Positions 8,093 to 17,032 of a DNA stretch of 64,000 nt are shown piece after piece. A program made the position numbers and the translations under genes. Each line of letters opens with the position of its first letter. The stretch's first letter is position 1. Under the pieces are notes generated by a model, which saw only the letters and a program-made list of their open reading frames with translations, did not search any database and was not told the DNA's origin. This DNA comes from Streptomyces sp. SID13726 (GTDB lineage: Bacteria; Actinomycetota; Actinomycetes; Streptomycetales; Streptomycetaceae), in the NCBI RefSeq assembly GCF_010548375.1, contig NZ_JAAGLY010000023.1:1-64000 (forward strand), written 5' to 3'.

Positions 8093-9010
8093 ATGCGCGC
8101 CCAGTTCGTACTCTCCGAGATCGGTGTCGGTCTCCGTCGCAATCTGACGATGACGTTCGCCGTCATCGTCTCCGTCGCCCTGTCGCTCGCCCTGTTCGGC
8201 GGGTCGCTCCTGATGAGCGACCAGGTCGGTGCCATGAAGGGCTACTGGTACGACAAGGTCAACGTCTCGATCTTCCTCTGCAACAAGAGCGACGCCGAGT
8301 CGGACCCCAACTGCGCCAAGGGCGCGGTCACCGACGACCAGAAGAAGGACATCCTCTCCGACCTGAAGAAGATGTCGGTCGTCGAGACGGTCCTCCACGA
8401 GTCCCAGGACGAGGCGTACAAGCACTACAAGGAGCAGTTCGGCGACTCCCCGCTGGCCGCCTCCCTCACGCCGGACCAGATGCAGGAGTCGTACCGGATC
8501 AAGCTGAAGGACCCGGAGAAGTACCAGGTCATCGCGACCGCCTTCAACGGCCGTGACGGCGTGCAGTCCGTGCAGGACCAGAAGGGCATCCTGGACAACC
8601 TCTTCACCATGCTGAACCTCATGAACCGGGCCGCGCTCGGCGTGATGGCGCTCATGCTGATCGTCGCCCTGTTGCTGATCGTCAACACGGTGCGGGTCTC
8701 GGCGTTCAGCCGTCGGCGGGAGACCGGGATCATGCGGCTGGTGGGCGCCTCCGGCTTCTACATCCAGGCGCCGTTCATCATGGAGGCCGCCGTCGCCGGC
8801 GCGATCGGCGGCGGGCTCGCCTGTGTCTTCCTGGTGGTCGGCCGCTACTTCACCGTCGACCACGGCATGGCCCTGGCCACCAAGCTCAACCTGATCAACT
8901 TCGTGGGCTGGGACGCCGTACTGACGAAGCTTCCGCTGATCCTCGCCGCGAGTGTGCTGATGCCCGCGTTGGCCGCGTTCTTCGCGCTGCGCAAGTACCT
9001 GAAGGTGTGA
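8093..9010 (+). CDS. ftsX: Cell division protein FtsX
   Basis: Membrane partner of FtsE, 305 residues. It has a short cytoplasmic N-terminus, a first transmembrane helix near 22-45, a large extracellular domain (about 50-175) that in this family contacts peptidoglycan hydrolases, and three C-terminal helices with the FtsX/MacB-fold sequence SRRRETGIMRLVGAS. The extracellular loop contains two Cys residues (CNKSDAESDPNC), possibly a disulfide as in other actinobacterial FtsX. Ends before a strong hairpin. Confidence 0.95.
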   Translation: MRAQFVLSEIGVGLRRNLTMTFAVIVSVALSLALFGGSLLMSDQVGAMKGYWYDKVNVSIFLCNKSDAESDPNCAKGAVTDDQKKDILSDLKKMSVVETVLHESQDEAYKHYKEQFGDSPLAASLTPDQMQESYRIKLKDPEKYQVIATAFNGRDGVQSVQDQKGILDNLFTMLNLMNRAALGVMALMLIVALLLIVNTVRVSAFSRRRETGIMRLVGASGFYIQAPFIMEAAVAGAIGGGLACVFLVVGRYFTVDHGMALATKLNLINFVGWDAVLTKLPLILAASVLMPALAAFFALRKYLKV

Positions 9011-9018
9011 CACACGCC

Positions 9019-9056
9019 AAGAGGGCCGTACGGTCAACCGGCCGTGCGGCCCTCTT
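9019..9056 (+). terminator. Terminator of ftsEX
   Basis: Arms 9019-9033 and 9042-9056 pair over 15 bases with one mismatch. It separates ftsX from the S41 protease gene and argues against a start at 9007 for the latter. Confidence 0.8.
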
Positions 9057-9078
9057 GCGTTGTCCTAGACTCACCGGC

Positions 9079-10254
9079 ATGTCAGGCCGAGACCTGTTCT
9101 GTCCGCCCCGCCGCATCCGCCGCGGGGCCGCCCTGACATTGGTGTTCGCGAGCGTGCTGGTGGCCGGCGCGGCGACCGGCTCCTTCCCCGAGGCCGAGCG
9201 AACCGACCGGAAGTCCCCGGCCGAATCGGCCCGTTCGGCCGCCCCCGCCGCCCACGAGGACGTGGCGAAGGCCGCCGAGGAGGCCATGGCCGACGGCAAG
9301 TCCCCCATGGAGGCCGCCGAGCGTGCCGTCAGCCGCAGCGGGGACCGCTGGGGGGCCGTCTACTCCCGGGGCGAGTACGAGGAGTTCGAGGAGGCCCTCG
9401 ACGGCGAGTACACCGGCGTCGGCCTCTGGGCGCGACGCGAGCGGGACGGCCGTATCGAAGTGACCAAGGTGAGCTCCGACTCGCCCGCGGCCGCCGCCGG
9501 GATCCGCAAGGGCGACCGGCTGCGCAGCGTCGACGGGGAGCGGGTCGACGGGCATCCGGTCACCGAGGTGGTCTCCTTACTGCGCGGCGACGCCACGGAC
9601 GCGGCCGCCGGTACGGCCGTCCGGCTGGGCCTGGAGCGCGGCACACACGCGTGGACCGAGACGGTACGGCGAGCGCGGCTCTCCACGGACTCGGTCACCG
9701 TCCGGGAGGTCGCCGGCGGGATCACCGTGATCGGGATCGACTCGTTCACCAAGGGGGTCGGCGACGAAGTGCGGGACGCCGTCCGGCAGGCCCCCGCCGA
9801 CGACGGGATCGTCCTCGACCTCCGGGGCAACTCCGGCGGGCTGGTCACCGAGGCCGTCACCACCGCGTCCGTCTTCCTCGACGGGGGACTGGTCGCGACC
9901 TACGACGTCGAGGGCTCGCAGCAGGCGTTGCACGCCGAGGCCGGCGGGGACACCGGCAGGGCGCTGGTGGTGCTGGTGGACGGCGGGACGATGAGCGCGG
10001 CGGAGCTGCTGACCGGGGCGTTGCAGGACCGGGGGCGGGCCGTGGTCGTGGGGTCGCGGACGTTCGGCAAGGGGTCGGTGCAGATGCCTACGCGGCTGCC
10101 GGACGGGGCGGTGGCCGAGCTGACCGTGGGCCACTATCGGACTCCGTCGGGGCGGGGGGTCGACGGGCGGGGGATCACGCCGGATCTCGAGGCCGATGAC
10201 GGGGCTCTTCGGCAGGCCGAGACGGTGCTCGGAGGGTTGGGAGACAGCGACTGA
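9079..10254 (+). CDS. S41-family C-terminal processing peptidase
   Basis: A 391-residue exported or membrane-tethered protease. The ATG at 9079 is preferred to 9007 because a terminator hairpin occupies 9019-9056. An N-terminal hydrophobic segment (ALTLVFASVLVAGAA) serves as signal or anchor. A PDZ domain lies near 115-190, and the catalytic domain contains Ser306 in GTMSAAELL and Lys331 in FGKGSVQ, the Ser/Lys dyad at the family's usual spacing. Such enzymes trim the C-termini of envelope proteins. In Streptomyces this gene regularly lies between ftsX and smpB. Confidence 0.9.
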   Translation: MSGRDLFCPPRRIRRGAALTLVFASVLVAGAATGSFPEAERTDRKSPAESARSAAPAAHEDVAKAAEEAMADGKSPMEAAERAVSRSGDRWGAVYSRGEYEEFEEALDGEYTGVGLWARRERDGRIEVTKVSSDSPAAAAGIRKGDRLRSVDGERVDGHPVTEVVSLLRGDATDAAAGTAVRLGLERGTHAWTETVRRARLSTDSVTVREVAGGITVIGIDSFTKGVGDEVRDAVRQAPADDGIVLDLRGNSGGLVTEAVTTASVFLDGGLVATYDVEGSQQALHAEAGGDTGRALVVLVDGGTMSAAELLTGALQDRGRAVVVGSRTFGKGSVQMPTRLPDGAVAELTVGHYRTPSGRGVDGRGITPDLEADDGALRQAETVLGGLGDSD

Positions 10255-10281
10255 GCGGGCTGCTGTCGGCTGCCGGCCGGT

Positions 10282-10312
10282 GGGGGCTTGTCGCGCAGTT
10301 CCCCGCGCCCCT
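10282..10312 (+). repeat. Dispersed Streptomyces repeat (GGGGCTTGTCGCGCAGTT type)
   Basis: This block, ending CCCCGCGCCCCT, is a very abundant intergenic repeat in Streptomyces chromosomes. It forms a GC-rich hairpin and may terminate the S41 protease transcript before smpB. Confidence 0.55.
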
Positions 10313-10385
10313 ATAGGTGGGTCACCTCCCGTTCGATTAAGGGCTGGCCTCGGGCCCCCTCCCTGGTGCGAAAATGGGCAGCACT

Positions 10386-10940
10386 ATGAGCAAGGGAATG
10401 TACGTACCGAAGGAGTCCCAGCCGAAGCAGGGTGGGGCGGCCGCGAAGGCCAGGGACGGCGAGAAGGGCGGCAAGCGTAAGATCGTCGCCCAGAACAAGA
10501 AGGCCCGGCACGACTACGCGATCATCGACACCTACGAGGCCGGCCTGGTCCTCATGGGCACCGAGGTCAAGTCGCTGCGGGAGGGCCGGACCTCGCTGAC
10601 CGACGGCTTCGTCCAGATCGACCGGGGTGAGGCGTGGCTGCACAACGCCCACATCCCGGAGTATCACCAGGGCAGTTGGACCAACCACTCCGCGCGCCGC
10701 AAGCGTAAGCTGCTGCTGCACCGCGAGGAGATCGACAAGCTGGAGGCGAAGTCCCAGGAGACGGGGCACACGATCGTGCCTCTCGCCCTGTACTTCAAGG
10801 ACGGCCGGGCCAAGGCCGAGATCGCGCTCGCGCGCGGCAAGAAGGAGTACGACAAGCGGCAGACCCTGCGGGAGCAGCAGGACCGGCGGGAGTCGGACCG
10901 GGCCATCGCGGCGGCGAAGCGGAAGCAGCGGGGTCAGTAG
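10386..10940 (+). CDS. smpB: SsrA-binding protein SmpB
   Basis: Essential partner of tmRNA in trans-translation; it binds the tRNA-like domain and places tmRNA in stalled ribosomes. The protein shows KIVAQNKKARHDY, GTEVKSLREGR and LALYFKDGRAKAEIALARGKK, diagnostic of SmpB, and a basic C-terminal tail that reads the empty mRNA channel. ATGs at 10374, 10386 and 10398 are all in frame, and none has a clear ribosome-binding site at ideal spacing; 10386 (MSKGMYVPKE) is a compromise and 10398 is equally plausible. ssrA follows about 110 bases downstream in the same direction. Confidence 0.93.
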   Translation: MSKGMYVPKESQPKQGGAAAKARDGEKGGKRKIVAQNKKARHDYAIIDTYEAGLVLMGTEVKSLREGRTSLTDGFVQIDRGEAWLHNAHIPEYHQGSWTNHSARRKRKLLLHREEIDKLEAKSQETGHTIVPLALYFKDGRAKAEIALARGKKEYDKRQTLREQQDRRESDRAIAAAKRKQRGQ

Positions 10941-11052
10941 GGCGGTCGGCAGGTCTGCGGGCCGCCGGGAATACGGTGGCATCGGCGTGCGCTGGTCACG
11001 TACGATGGAGTCAACACCGGCCAGTGGTCGATGTTGCTTGATAAATCAACAT

Positions 11053-11436
11053 GGGGATGATCGGTTTCGACAGCGGATGTTGAAGCAGGGGAAGCGTGTC
11101 GAGGAAGCGGCAATGATCTCGTAAACCATATGTCGCAACCAATAATCGCCAATTCCAAGAGCGATTCCCGCGCCTTCGCCCTCGCTGCCTAATAAGCAGT
11201 GAGTGAAGGCCCTTACGGGTGTCAGACCGGGGATGTTCCCGACCCGGACCCTGGCATAATCTAGGGGACTAAACCATCGCGCCCGGTCACGGGGTGCGAT
11301 GGGAAATCAAACAGTGGCTGGGCCCGTCGGCGACTTGTTCGCGTGATCACCGGGGCCGAGAAAATCGCAGCGAACTGCACACGGAGAAGCCCTGATTCTG
11401 CACCGTTGGACGCGGGTTCGATTCCCGCCATCTCCA
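11053..11436 (+). ncRNA. ssrA: Transfer-messenger RNA (tmRNA)
   Basis: Rescues stalled ribosomes with SmpB. The 5' GGGGATG (11053-11059) pairs with CATCTCC (11429-11435) to make the acceptor stem. The T arm GGTTCGATTCC lies just before the 3' end, and the D-loop analogue GGTTTCGAC follows the 5' strand. The tag reading frame resumes at GCC (11148) and reads ANSKSDSRAFALAA with stops TAATAA at 11190-11195; ALAA is the degron. The 3' end is followed by CTC, so CCA is not encoded and must be added enzymatically. Other actinobacterial tags differ in the middle but share the AFALAA end. Confidence 0.96.
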
Positions 11437-11470
11437 CTCGCCTCTTCCGGGAGGCAACCCCATGTGGGCA

Positions 11471-11501
11471 AAGGCCCCGTCGCTTCGAGCGGCGGGGCCT
11501 T
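11471..11501 (+). terminator. Terminator of ssrA
   Basis: Hairpin with 13-base arms (11471-11483 and 11489-11501, one G-U pair) and a TTCGA loop, 35 bases after the tmRNA 3' end. Confidence 0.85.
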
Positions 11502-11707
11502 CGTCATGTCCGAATCCGGGGTCCGTGTCCTGTCTTGTGCCGCCTCACGGCTTCACAGTTTGCCCACATGTAACCCCGAAAACTCTTGTCCTGCACCCGA
11601 CATGTATGCCTAAGGTAAACGCCGCGCCGGACGGAGTCGACCACTCCGCCACAGGGCGCGTCTAGGGCGACCTGGGGATGCCGTCGCCACGGGGAGGACA
11701 GAACACC

Positions 11708-14700
11708 ATGCCGAGATATCGGCTCTTCACGCATGCCCGCGCGAGATCCGGGCTGCTCACGCCGCTGTTGACATCGGCGGTCGCTGTGGCGCTGCTGGGC
11801 GGGATCGCCGTACAGCCGGATCTGCTGGGGCGGTACGCGGCCGACGACATGGCTTCTGTCGCCGACACGGGTGACAGCTACGACGGGTTCGACGCCAAGG
11901 CCGCCGAGCAGCTTCGGCAGGATCAGTGCCTGCTCGGCGAGACGCTGCGGATGGGCGGGCCGGCCATGTTCGGCGTCGCGCAGAACGGGTTGAACCAGAC
12001 GCCGGACAAGCTGCACACCGCGGCGAACCGGGAGTACTGGGAGACGACTCCGCTGTCGACGGCGTTCCAGCAGGACAAGGATGCCGCCGACAAGGAGGGC
12101 ACCGCCCTCTACGATCACATCCGCGACTTCGAGATCTCCGGCCTGCCCACACCGAGTGGGTTCCAGTCGAAGGCCGATTTCGAGTGGCCGCCCGGCACGT
12201 CCGGCGACGACCGTCCGAACTTCTTCCAGCAGACCGGGATCTCCAAGTGGATCTGGGAGCAGTTCTGGAAGAGCGAGGGTGATTTCTACCGCGATCTGAC
12301 CCCGAAGGCGGACGACGCCACGGTAAAGGCGGTCAAGAGCCTGGGTGACCCGTTGTACGGCGGCGACCCCGACCCGAATGGGCCCAACTGGAACCAGGCG
12401 TACGAGGAACACCAGGCCTACGACGGTCTGGTGAACTGGTCGATGGAGCCGACCGCCGCGGACAACGCCCGGCTCTTCCTCTCGTACGGCGGCTTCCCGC
12501 GCACAGCGCCCGAGCCCGGCAGCGTCGAGTACCGCATCGCGGTGGAGGACCTGAAGGCCCGGTTCGCCTCCTGTGCCTGGCGCACCCCGGTCGACCCGAA
12601 CAAGGTGCTCGGCAAGGAGGTCGCCGCCGCGTCCGCCGAGTGGCAGCAGGAGATCGCCGCGCAGGCCGCGCCGCGCAACCAGATCCTGACGGCCAACCAG
12701 AACGCGACCAAGGCGCTCGCCGCCGGTTCCAAGGCGCTCGGTGAACTCCTCGGGCTGTCCTGGCGGGCCGACCACCTGGTCCGCTGGCAGGACTACTGGT
12801 CCGCGGGCGGCCCCGGCTGGATCGGCGACAGCCCGTTCGTCGTGCACGCCCACGGGGCGAGCGACAAGTGCCTGGACGTGGCGGGCGGCAAGAAGGACAA
12901 CGGCACGCCCGTGCAGATCTACACCTGCAACGGCAGCGCCGGGCAGAAGTGGCAGATCTCCGGCGACCGCCTGGTCAACCCCAACTCGGGCAAGTGCCTG
13001 ACCGTCAAGGGCGGGGCGAGCGCCAACGGTACGGCCGTGCAGATCTCCACCTGCGGCACCGGAGCCTCGCAGAAGTGGGAGTACGGCACGCACGGCACCT
13101 CGCGGCTGTACAACCCGGGCACCGCCAACTGCCTGGACCTCGCGGACTACACCAACAGCCGTGACGGCCGTATGTGGGACTGCACCGGCAAGGCCCCGCA
13201 GCAGTTCGACGTCGTCCCGTCCGGCCACAACGGCACCGACGACCTCGACTACCCGACCAAGGCGCAGTTCGACAAGGCGGCCAAGGGCGTGACCGACGCC
13301 CAGACCGCGGCGAAGAAGCAGGTCGACGCGCTGAAGGCCCAGGCCGCGACCGCGAAGACGGCCGCCACCGCGTCGGACACCGCGCTGGCGGCGTCGTACG
13401 GCATCGCGGACAAGGCGGGTGCCCCGCGGGGCCGCGGGCTGCTCGTCGGGCAGCAGAAGGCGCAGGTCACCAAGGCGTCGGCCGCCGCGCTCGACGCCCT
13501 GGCCAAGGCCGGTGACACCGCGTACGCGGCCACCCGTGCCGCCGCCGGGGACAGTGCCACCATCGCGGCCCGTGCGCTGACGCAGGCCGCGCAGTCGAAG
13601 GCCGCCTTCCGGACCGCCGCCGCGAACGAGGCGCGGGCCCAGGCGAAGGCCGCCGCCGACGCGGCCGCCGTACAGGCGCAGACCGCCAAGGACGCGCGGG
13701 ACTTCGCGAAGGCCAAGCTCGCCGAGACGCAGAAGGCCGAGGCCGATGCGAAGGCGGCGGCTGCCGACGCGCACGCCAAGCGGCTCGCCGCGGAGGCCGA
13801 GGCGGCGACGGCGAAGGCGGAGAAGGAGACCGCCGCCGCCAAGCAGGCCGAGGCTGCCCAGCACAAGCAGAACGCGCAGGGCTACGCGCAGACCGCCACC
13901 GAGGCCAAGGGCCGCGCGGAGAGCGCCGAGTCCACCGCCCGTGCCAAGCGCCAGGACGCGGAGGGCGCCCGGGACCGGGCCAAGGGCAAGCGGGACGACG
14001 CGTGGGACGCCGAGAGCCAGGCCAACGCGGCCCGGGCCAAGGCCGACGCCAAGGACGCGTACGCCGAGGCCCATGACTCGGACGACGACGCGAAGGACTC
14101 CCGCGCCGCCGCCGACCAGGCGGACAAGGCCGCCGATGACGCGGAGTCGGCCGCTAGGTCGGCCCGTTCCGAGGCGGACGCGGCGACCCAGGCGGCCGCC
14201 GACGCGGACGCCGCCGCCACCCGTGCGGAGGCCGCCGCCAAGCGGGCCCGTTCCGACGCGGACGCGGCCCAGGCCGCCAAGCTGCGGGCGGACGCCGCGG
14301 TCCGTACGGCGACCAGCGCCGCCGCCGACGCCATCAAGGCGTCCGAGGCCTCCGCCTCCGCCGCCCGTACGGCCGTGAAGCTGGCCGACGAGGCCGAGGC
14401 GCACGCCGCCGACGCCATGAAGCAGGCCGACGCGTCCAAGGCCGAGGCTGCCAAGGCGGTCGCCGGCGCGGCCGACGCCGCCGGGCACGCCTACACCACC
14501 GCCCAGGCGGCGGAGGACGCCGGCAACGCGGCCCAGCAGGTCGCCGCCCCGGCCAACGACGCGATCCAGCTGGGCGCGCCGTACGTGACGTCGGACTCCG
14601 CGGCGGGCCTCGCCGTCCTGGCGGGCCAGTCGTCGAAGACGATCGCCGAGCAGCAGCGGGCGGTCGCCGAGGCCCACGCGGCCAACGCCCAGAAGAACGC

Positions 14701-16558
14701 GGCCCAGGCGGCGAGCCTCGCCGCCGCTGCGACGGGTGACGCGAAGGCGGCGTACACGCTGGCCGCCGAGGCCGCCGGTTTCGCTGCCGACGCCCGCAAG
14801 TCGGCGAAGGAAGCACTCGGTTACGCCGCCGAGGCCGCCCAGTACGCGGCCGACGCCCAGGCCTCCCTGGCCCGCGCCAAGGAGTACGACCGCCAGGCCA
14901 CCGAGGACGCGGCCGCCGCCGACCAGGCGGCCGACCACGCCGAAAGCTACGCGGCCGACGCCCGCGCCTCCGCCGACCAGGCGGCCCTGGACGCTGAGGC
15001 GGCCCGTTCCGCCGCCGCGGAGGCCGAGCAGGCGGCCAAGGACGCGCGGGCCGCAGCGGATCGGGCGGACGCGGAGGCCACTGCTGCGGAGCAGGCGGCG
15101 AAGGATGCGCAGAAGTATGCGGAGTCGGCGCAGCAGGCGGCGACCCTGGCGGAGAACAAGGGGGCCAACGACCAGATCAAGAGCGGAGCCGGAACCGGCA
15201 TCGGTAACACGTTCTACACGGTCGACAGCACCCACGAGACCAGCCGGGAGAGCAAGGGCTGCGATGACATCATCATGCCCAACGGCTGCACGCTGATCAT
15301 CACTGTGCACTTCGACGCCACCGTCTCCTTCTACGAGTGCGCGGCGGACCTGGACCCGGAGAAGTTCGGCTGCCCGGCACCGGACACGACGTACCTCACC
15401 ACCAAGACGTTCCGGAACCTCACGGCGGACATCACCCGTGACCTCTCGAACCTGGAGGTCAACCAGGGCATCGCCGACAGCCTGCGCAAGCAGGGCCTGA
15501 ACCTGCTCTTCGGTGACTTCACCGGCTGCTACCACAAGCTCACCGGTACGGGTGGCGGCTGGGGCGACTGTGCCTGGGCCGCGTCCAACTTCATCCCCGG
15601 CAAGCTCCTCGAGAAGGCGATCGAGCCCCTCGTACGGCTGAGGCTCGCGGTCAAGTCGGGAGACGACATCGCGGACGCCTGGAAGGCCCTCAAGGAGTCC
15701 GGCCTGGAGGACGACGTCCTGGCCGGTATCGGCAAGAAGGAGGCCGAGAAGCTCAAGAACACGGGCTGCCCGACCAACAGCTTCCCGGCGGGGACGCAGG
15801 TCCTGATGGCCGACGGGTCGCGCAGGTCCATCGACACGATCGCCGAGGGCGACCGGCTGCTGGCGACCGACCCGAAGACCGGCACCACCCGGTCGGCACC
15901 CGTCACCGCGACCTTCTCGCACCGGGCCGACGAACTCGTCGAGCTGACCGTCGCGGACGGCGGGCGCCTGCTCACCACCCCGGGCCACCGGGTGTACGTG
16001 CAGGGCAGTGGTTGGACGACCGTGAAGGAACTGCGCGTCGGTGACCTGCTGCGCACCCGTGACGGTGCGTCGGATGCCGTGACCGGTCTCAGGACCGTGG
16101 CGGCGCCGAGCGCGGTGTGGGACCTCACCGTCGCCGACCTGCACACCTTCTACGTCCTCGCCGGAGTCACCCCGGTTCTCGTCCACAACTGCGACGGCAC
16201 GCTCCCCAACGATCTGTACGACGAGATCGAGGCACGCTACGGCACGGACATCGCCGACGGTGTCGACTACAACGCCCGCCGGATGCACGACGGTTCGGCG
16301 AACTCCCTCGACCACGAGATCCCGGGCATCGGACACAACCTGAAGGCGCTGGGTGACTACCTCGCGAGCTGGCGCGGGAAGTTCACGTACCGTGACACCA
16401 AGAAGGGATCGGAGGTCGTCTACGACGCGGCCAAGGGGGTGCTGGTGGTGAAGACGCCGTACAACATCCACGCCTACCAGTACACGGCCCAGCAGTGGGA
16501 AGACGGCTTGCAAGCGGGACGGTACGCCCTGAAGAACCCGGGAGGCGGTACACCGTGA
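11708..16558 (+). CDS. Secreted polymorphic toxin with ricin lectin, helical stalk, Hint domain and unassigned toxin tip
   Basis: A 1616-residue protein. The ATG at 11708 is chosen because GGGGAGG at 11691-11697 precedes it; 11678 is an in-frame alternative. Order: N-terminal signal or anchor (LLTSAVAVALLGGI); globular region to about 370; ricin-type beta-trefoil with repeated CLDV/QKW elements (about 375-507); a roughly 640-residue Ala/Lys/Asp/Glu-rich helical stalk (about 515-1155); a Cys-rich segment; a Hint autoprotease starting at Cys1354 (NSFPAGTQVLMADGS) and ending His-Asn-Cys at 1493-1495; then a 122-residue C-terminal tip. That architecture is typical of polymorphic toxins in which Hint releases the tip. 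The tip holds RRMHDGSANSLDHEIPG and KTPYNIHAYQY; I cannot assign its family. An overlapping gene supplies the likely immunity protein. Confidence 0.9.
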   Translation: MPRYRLFTHARARSGLLTPLLTSAVAVALLGGIAVQPDLLGRYAADDMASVADTGDSYDGFDAKAAEQLRQDQCLLGETLRMGGPAMFGVAQNGLNQTPDKLHTAANREYWETTPLSTAFQQDKDAADKEGTALYDHIRDFEISGLPTPSGFQSKADFEWPPGTSGDDRPNFFQQTGISKWIWEQFWKSEGDFYRDLTPKADDATVKAVKSLGDPLYGGDPDPNGPNWNQAYEEHQAYDGLVNWSMEPTAADNARLFLSYGGFPRTAPEPGSVEYRIAVEDLKARFASCAWRTPVDPNKVLGKEVAAASAEWQQEIAAQAAPRNQILTANQNATKALAAGSKALGELLGLSWRADHLVRWQDYWSAGGPGWIGDSPFVVHAHGASDKCLDVAGGKKDNGTPVQIYTCNGSAGQKWQISGDRLVNPNSGKCLTVKGGASANGTAVQISTCGTGASQKWEYGTHGTSRLYNPGTANCLDLADYTNSRDGRMWDCTGKAPQQFDVVPSGHNGTDDLDYPTKAQFDKAAKGVTDAQTAAKKQVDALKAQAATAKTAATASDTALAASYGIADKAGAPRGRGLLVGQQKAQVTKASAAALDALAKAGDTAYAATRAAAGDSATIAARALTQAAQSKAAFRTAAANEARAQAKAAADAAAVQAQTAKDARDFAKAKLAETQKAEADAKAAAADAHAKRLAAEAEAATAKAEKETAAAKQAEAAQHKQNAQGYAQTATEAKGRAESAESTARAKRQDAEGARDRAKGKRDDAWDAESQANAARAKADAKDAYAEAHDSDDDAKDSRAAADQADKAADDAESAARSARSEADAATQAAADADAAATRAEAAAKRARSDADAAQAAKLRADAAVRTATSAAADAIKASEASASAARTAVKLADEAEAHAADAMKQADASKAEAAKAVAGAADAAGHAYTTAQAAEDAGNAAQQVAAPANDAIQLGAPYVTSDSAAGLAVLAGQSSKTIAEQQRAVAEAHAANAQKNAAQAASLAAAATGDAKAAYTLAAEAAGFAADARKSAKEALGYAAEAAQYAADAQASLARAKEYDRQATEDAAAADQAADHAESYAADARASADQAALDAEAARSAAAEAEQAAKDARAAADRADAEATAAEQAAKDAQKYAESAQQAATLAENKGANDQIKSGAGTGIGNTFYTVDSTHETSRESKGCDDIIMPNGCTLIITVHFDATVSFYECAADLDPEKFGCPAPDTTYLTTKTFRNLTADITRDLSNLEVNQGIADSLRKQGLNLLFGDFTGCYHKLTGTGGGWGDCAWAASNFIPGKLLEKAIEPLVRLRLAVKSGDDIADAWKALKESGLEDDVLAGIGKKEAEKLKNTGCPTNSFPAGTQVLMADGSRRSIDTIAEGDRLLATDPKTGTTRSAPVTATFSHRADELVELTVADGGRLLTTPGHRVYVQGSGWTTVKELRVGDLLRTRDGASDAVTGLRTVAAPSAVWDLTVADLHTFYVLAGVTPVLVHNCDGTLPNDLYDEIEARYGTDIADGVDYNARRMHDGSANSLDHEIPGIGHNLKALGDYLASWRGKFTYRDTKKGSEVVYDAAKGVLVVKTPYNIHAYQYTAQQWEDGLQAGRYALKNPGGGTP

Positions 16559-16929
16559 GGGACAGGCCGTTCGTACGTCAGGAAGGCACAGGTTTCTCCG
16601 TCCGGTTCGCGGGGGCACAACGCCCGCTTCTGCACGGTGCGTTGCTGTGGCTCGCCCATCGGCGTGAGGGCGAACCCGCGCTCACGGTACGGGCCGGATG
16701 CGACGGACAACGGTTGGAGCGGCTCGCCGAGATGCTCGACACCGGTGAGCAAGTGCTACTGACCGTGGCGGACCTTCACGTCCTGCATGCCGTGCTGTTG
16801 TCCGTGCCCAGCATGTTCGCGTCGGAAGAGGCCTTTCACACCCAGCTCGGCTTCTACCGCGAGAACGCGCTCGCCCTGGCAGACGGCCTGGTGAGGGCTG
16901 TCCAGGACGCTGCTGTACCGGAAGGCTGA
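16555..16929 (+). CDS. Putative immunity protein of the polymorphic toxin
   Basis: A 124-residue cytoplasmic protein. Its GTG start overlaps the toxin stop codon (GTGA at 16555-16558), with GGGAGG at 16540-16545 as ribosome-binding site inside the toxin gene, so translation is coupled. It has no signal peptide and no motif I recognise; the middle is Leu/Val-rich (VLLTVADLHVLHAVLLSV). Position, size and coupling are those of polymorphic-toxin immunity genes, and the role is inferred from context only. A strong terminator follows directly. Confidence 0.7.
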   Translation: MRDRPFVRQEGTGFSVRFAGAQRPLLHGALLWLAHRREGEPALTVRAGCDGQRLERLAEMLDTGEQVLLTVADLHVLHAVLLSVPSMFASEEAFHTQLGFYRENALALADGLVRAVQDAAVPEG

Positions 16930-16940
16930 CGGGCAGTACG

Positions 16941-16983
16941 CACAGGTGCCCCTCTCCCGCTCGCCGGGAGAGGGGCACCTGTG
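16941..16983. terminator. Strong bidirectional terminator
   Basis: Perfect inverted repeat with 19-base arms (16941-16959 and 16965-16983) and loop CTCGC. It lies between the immunity gene and the convergent LacI gene. Confidence 0.9.
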
Positions 16984-17032
16984 TCACTGGCGTCAACTGC
17001 GGACACGGGAACACCGAGCGGTCCGTTCCTCT

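Noticed and set aside
11053..11439. ssrA as an insertion site for the toxin locus
   Set aside because: No direct repeat of the tmRNA 3' end and no integrase were found downstream.
11504..16618. 1704-residue antisense open frame opposite the toxin gene
   Set aside because: It is a GC-bias shadow of the toxin's Ala-rich codons. It consists of low-complexity Arg/Val/Gly/Leu sequence without domains and passes into the ssrA downstream region.
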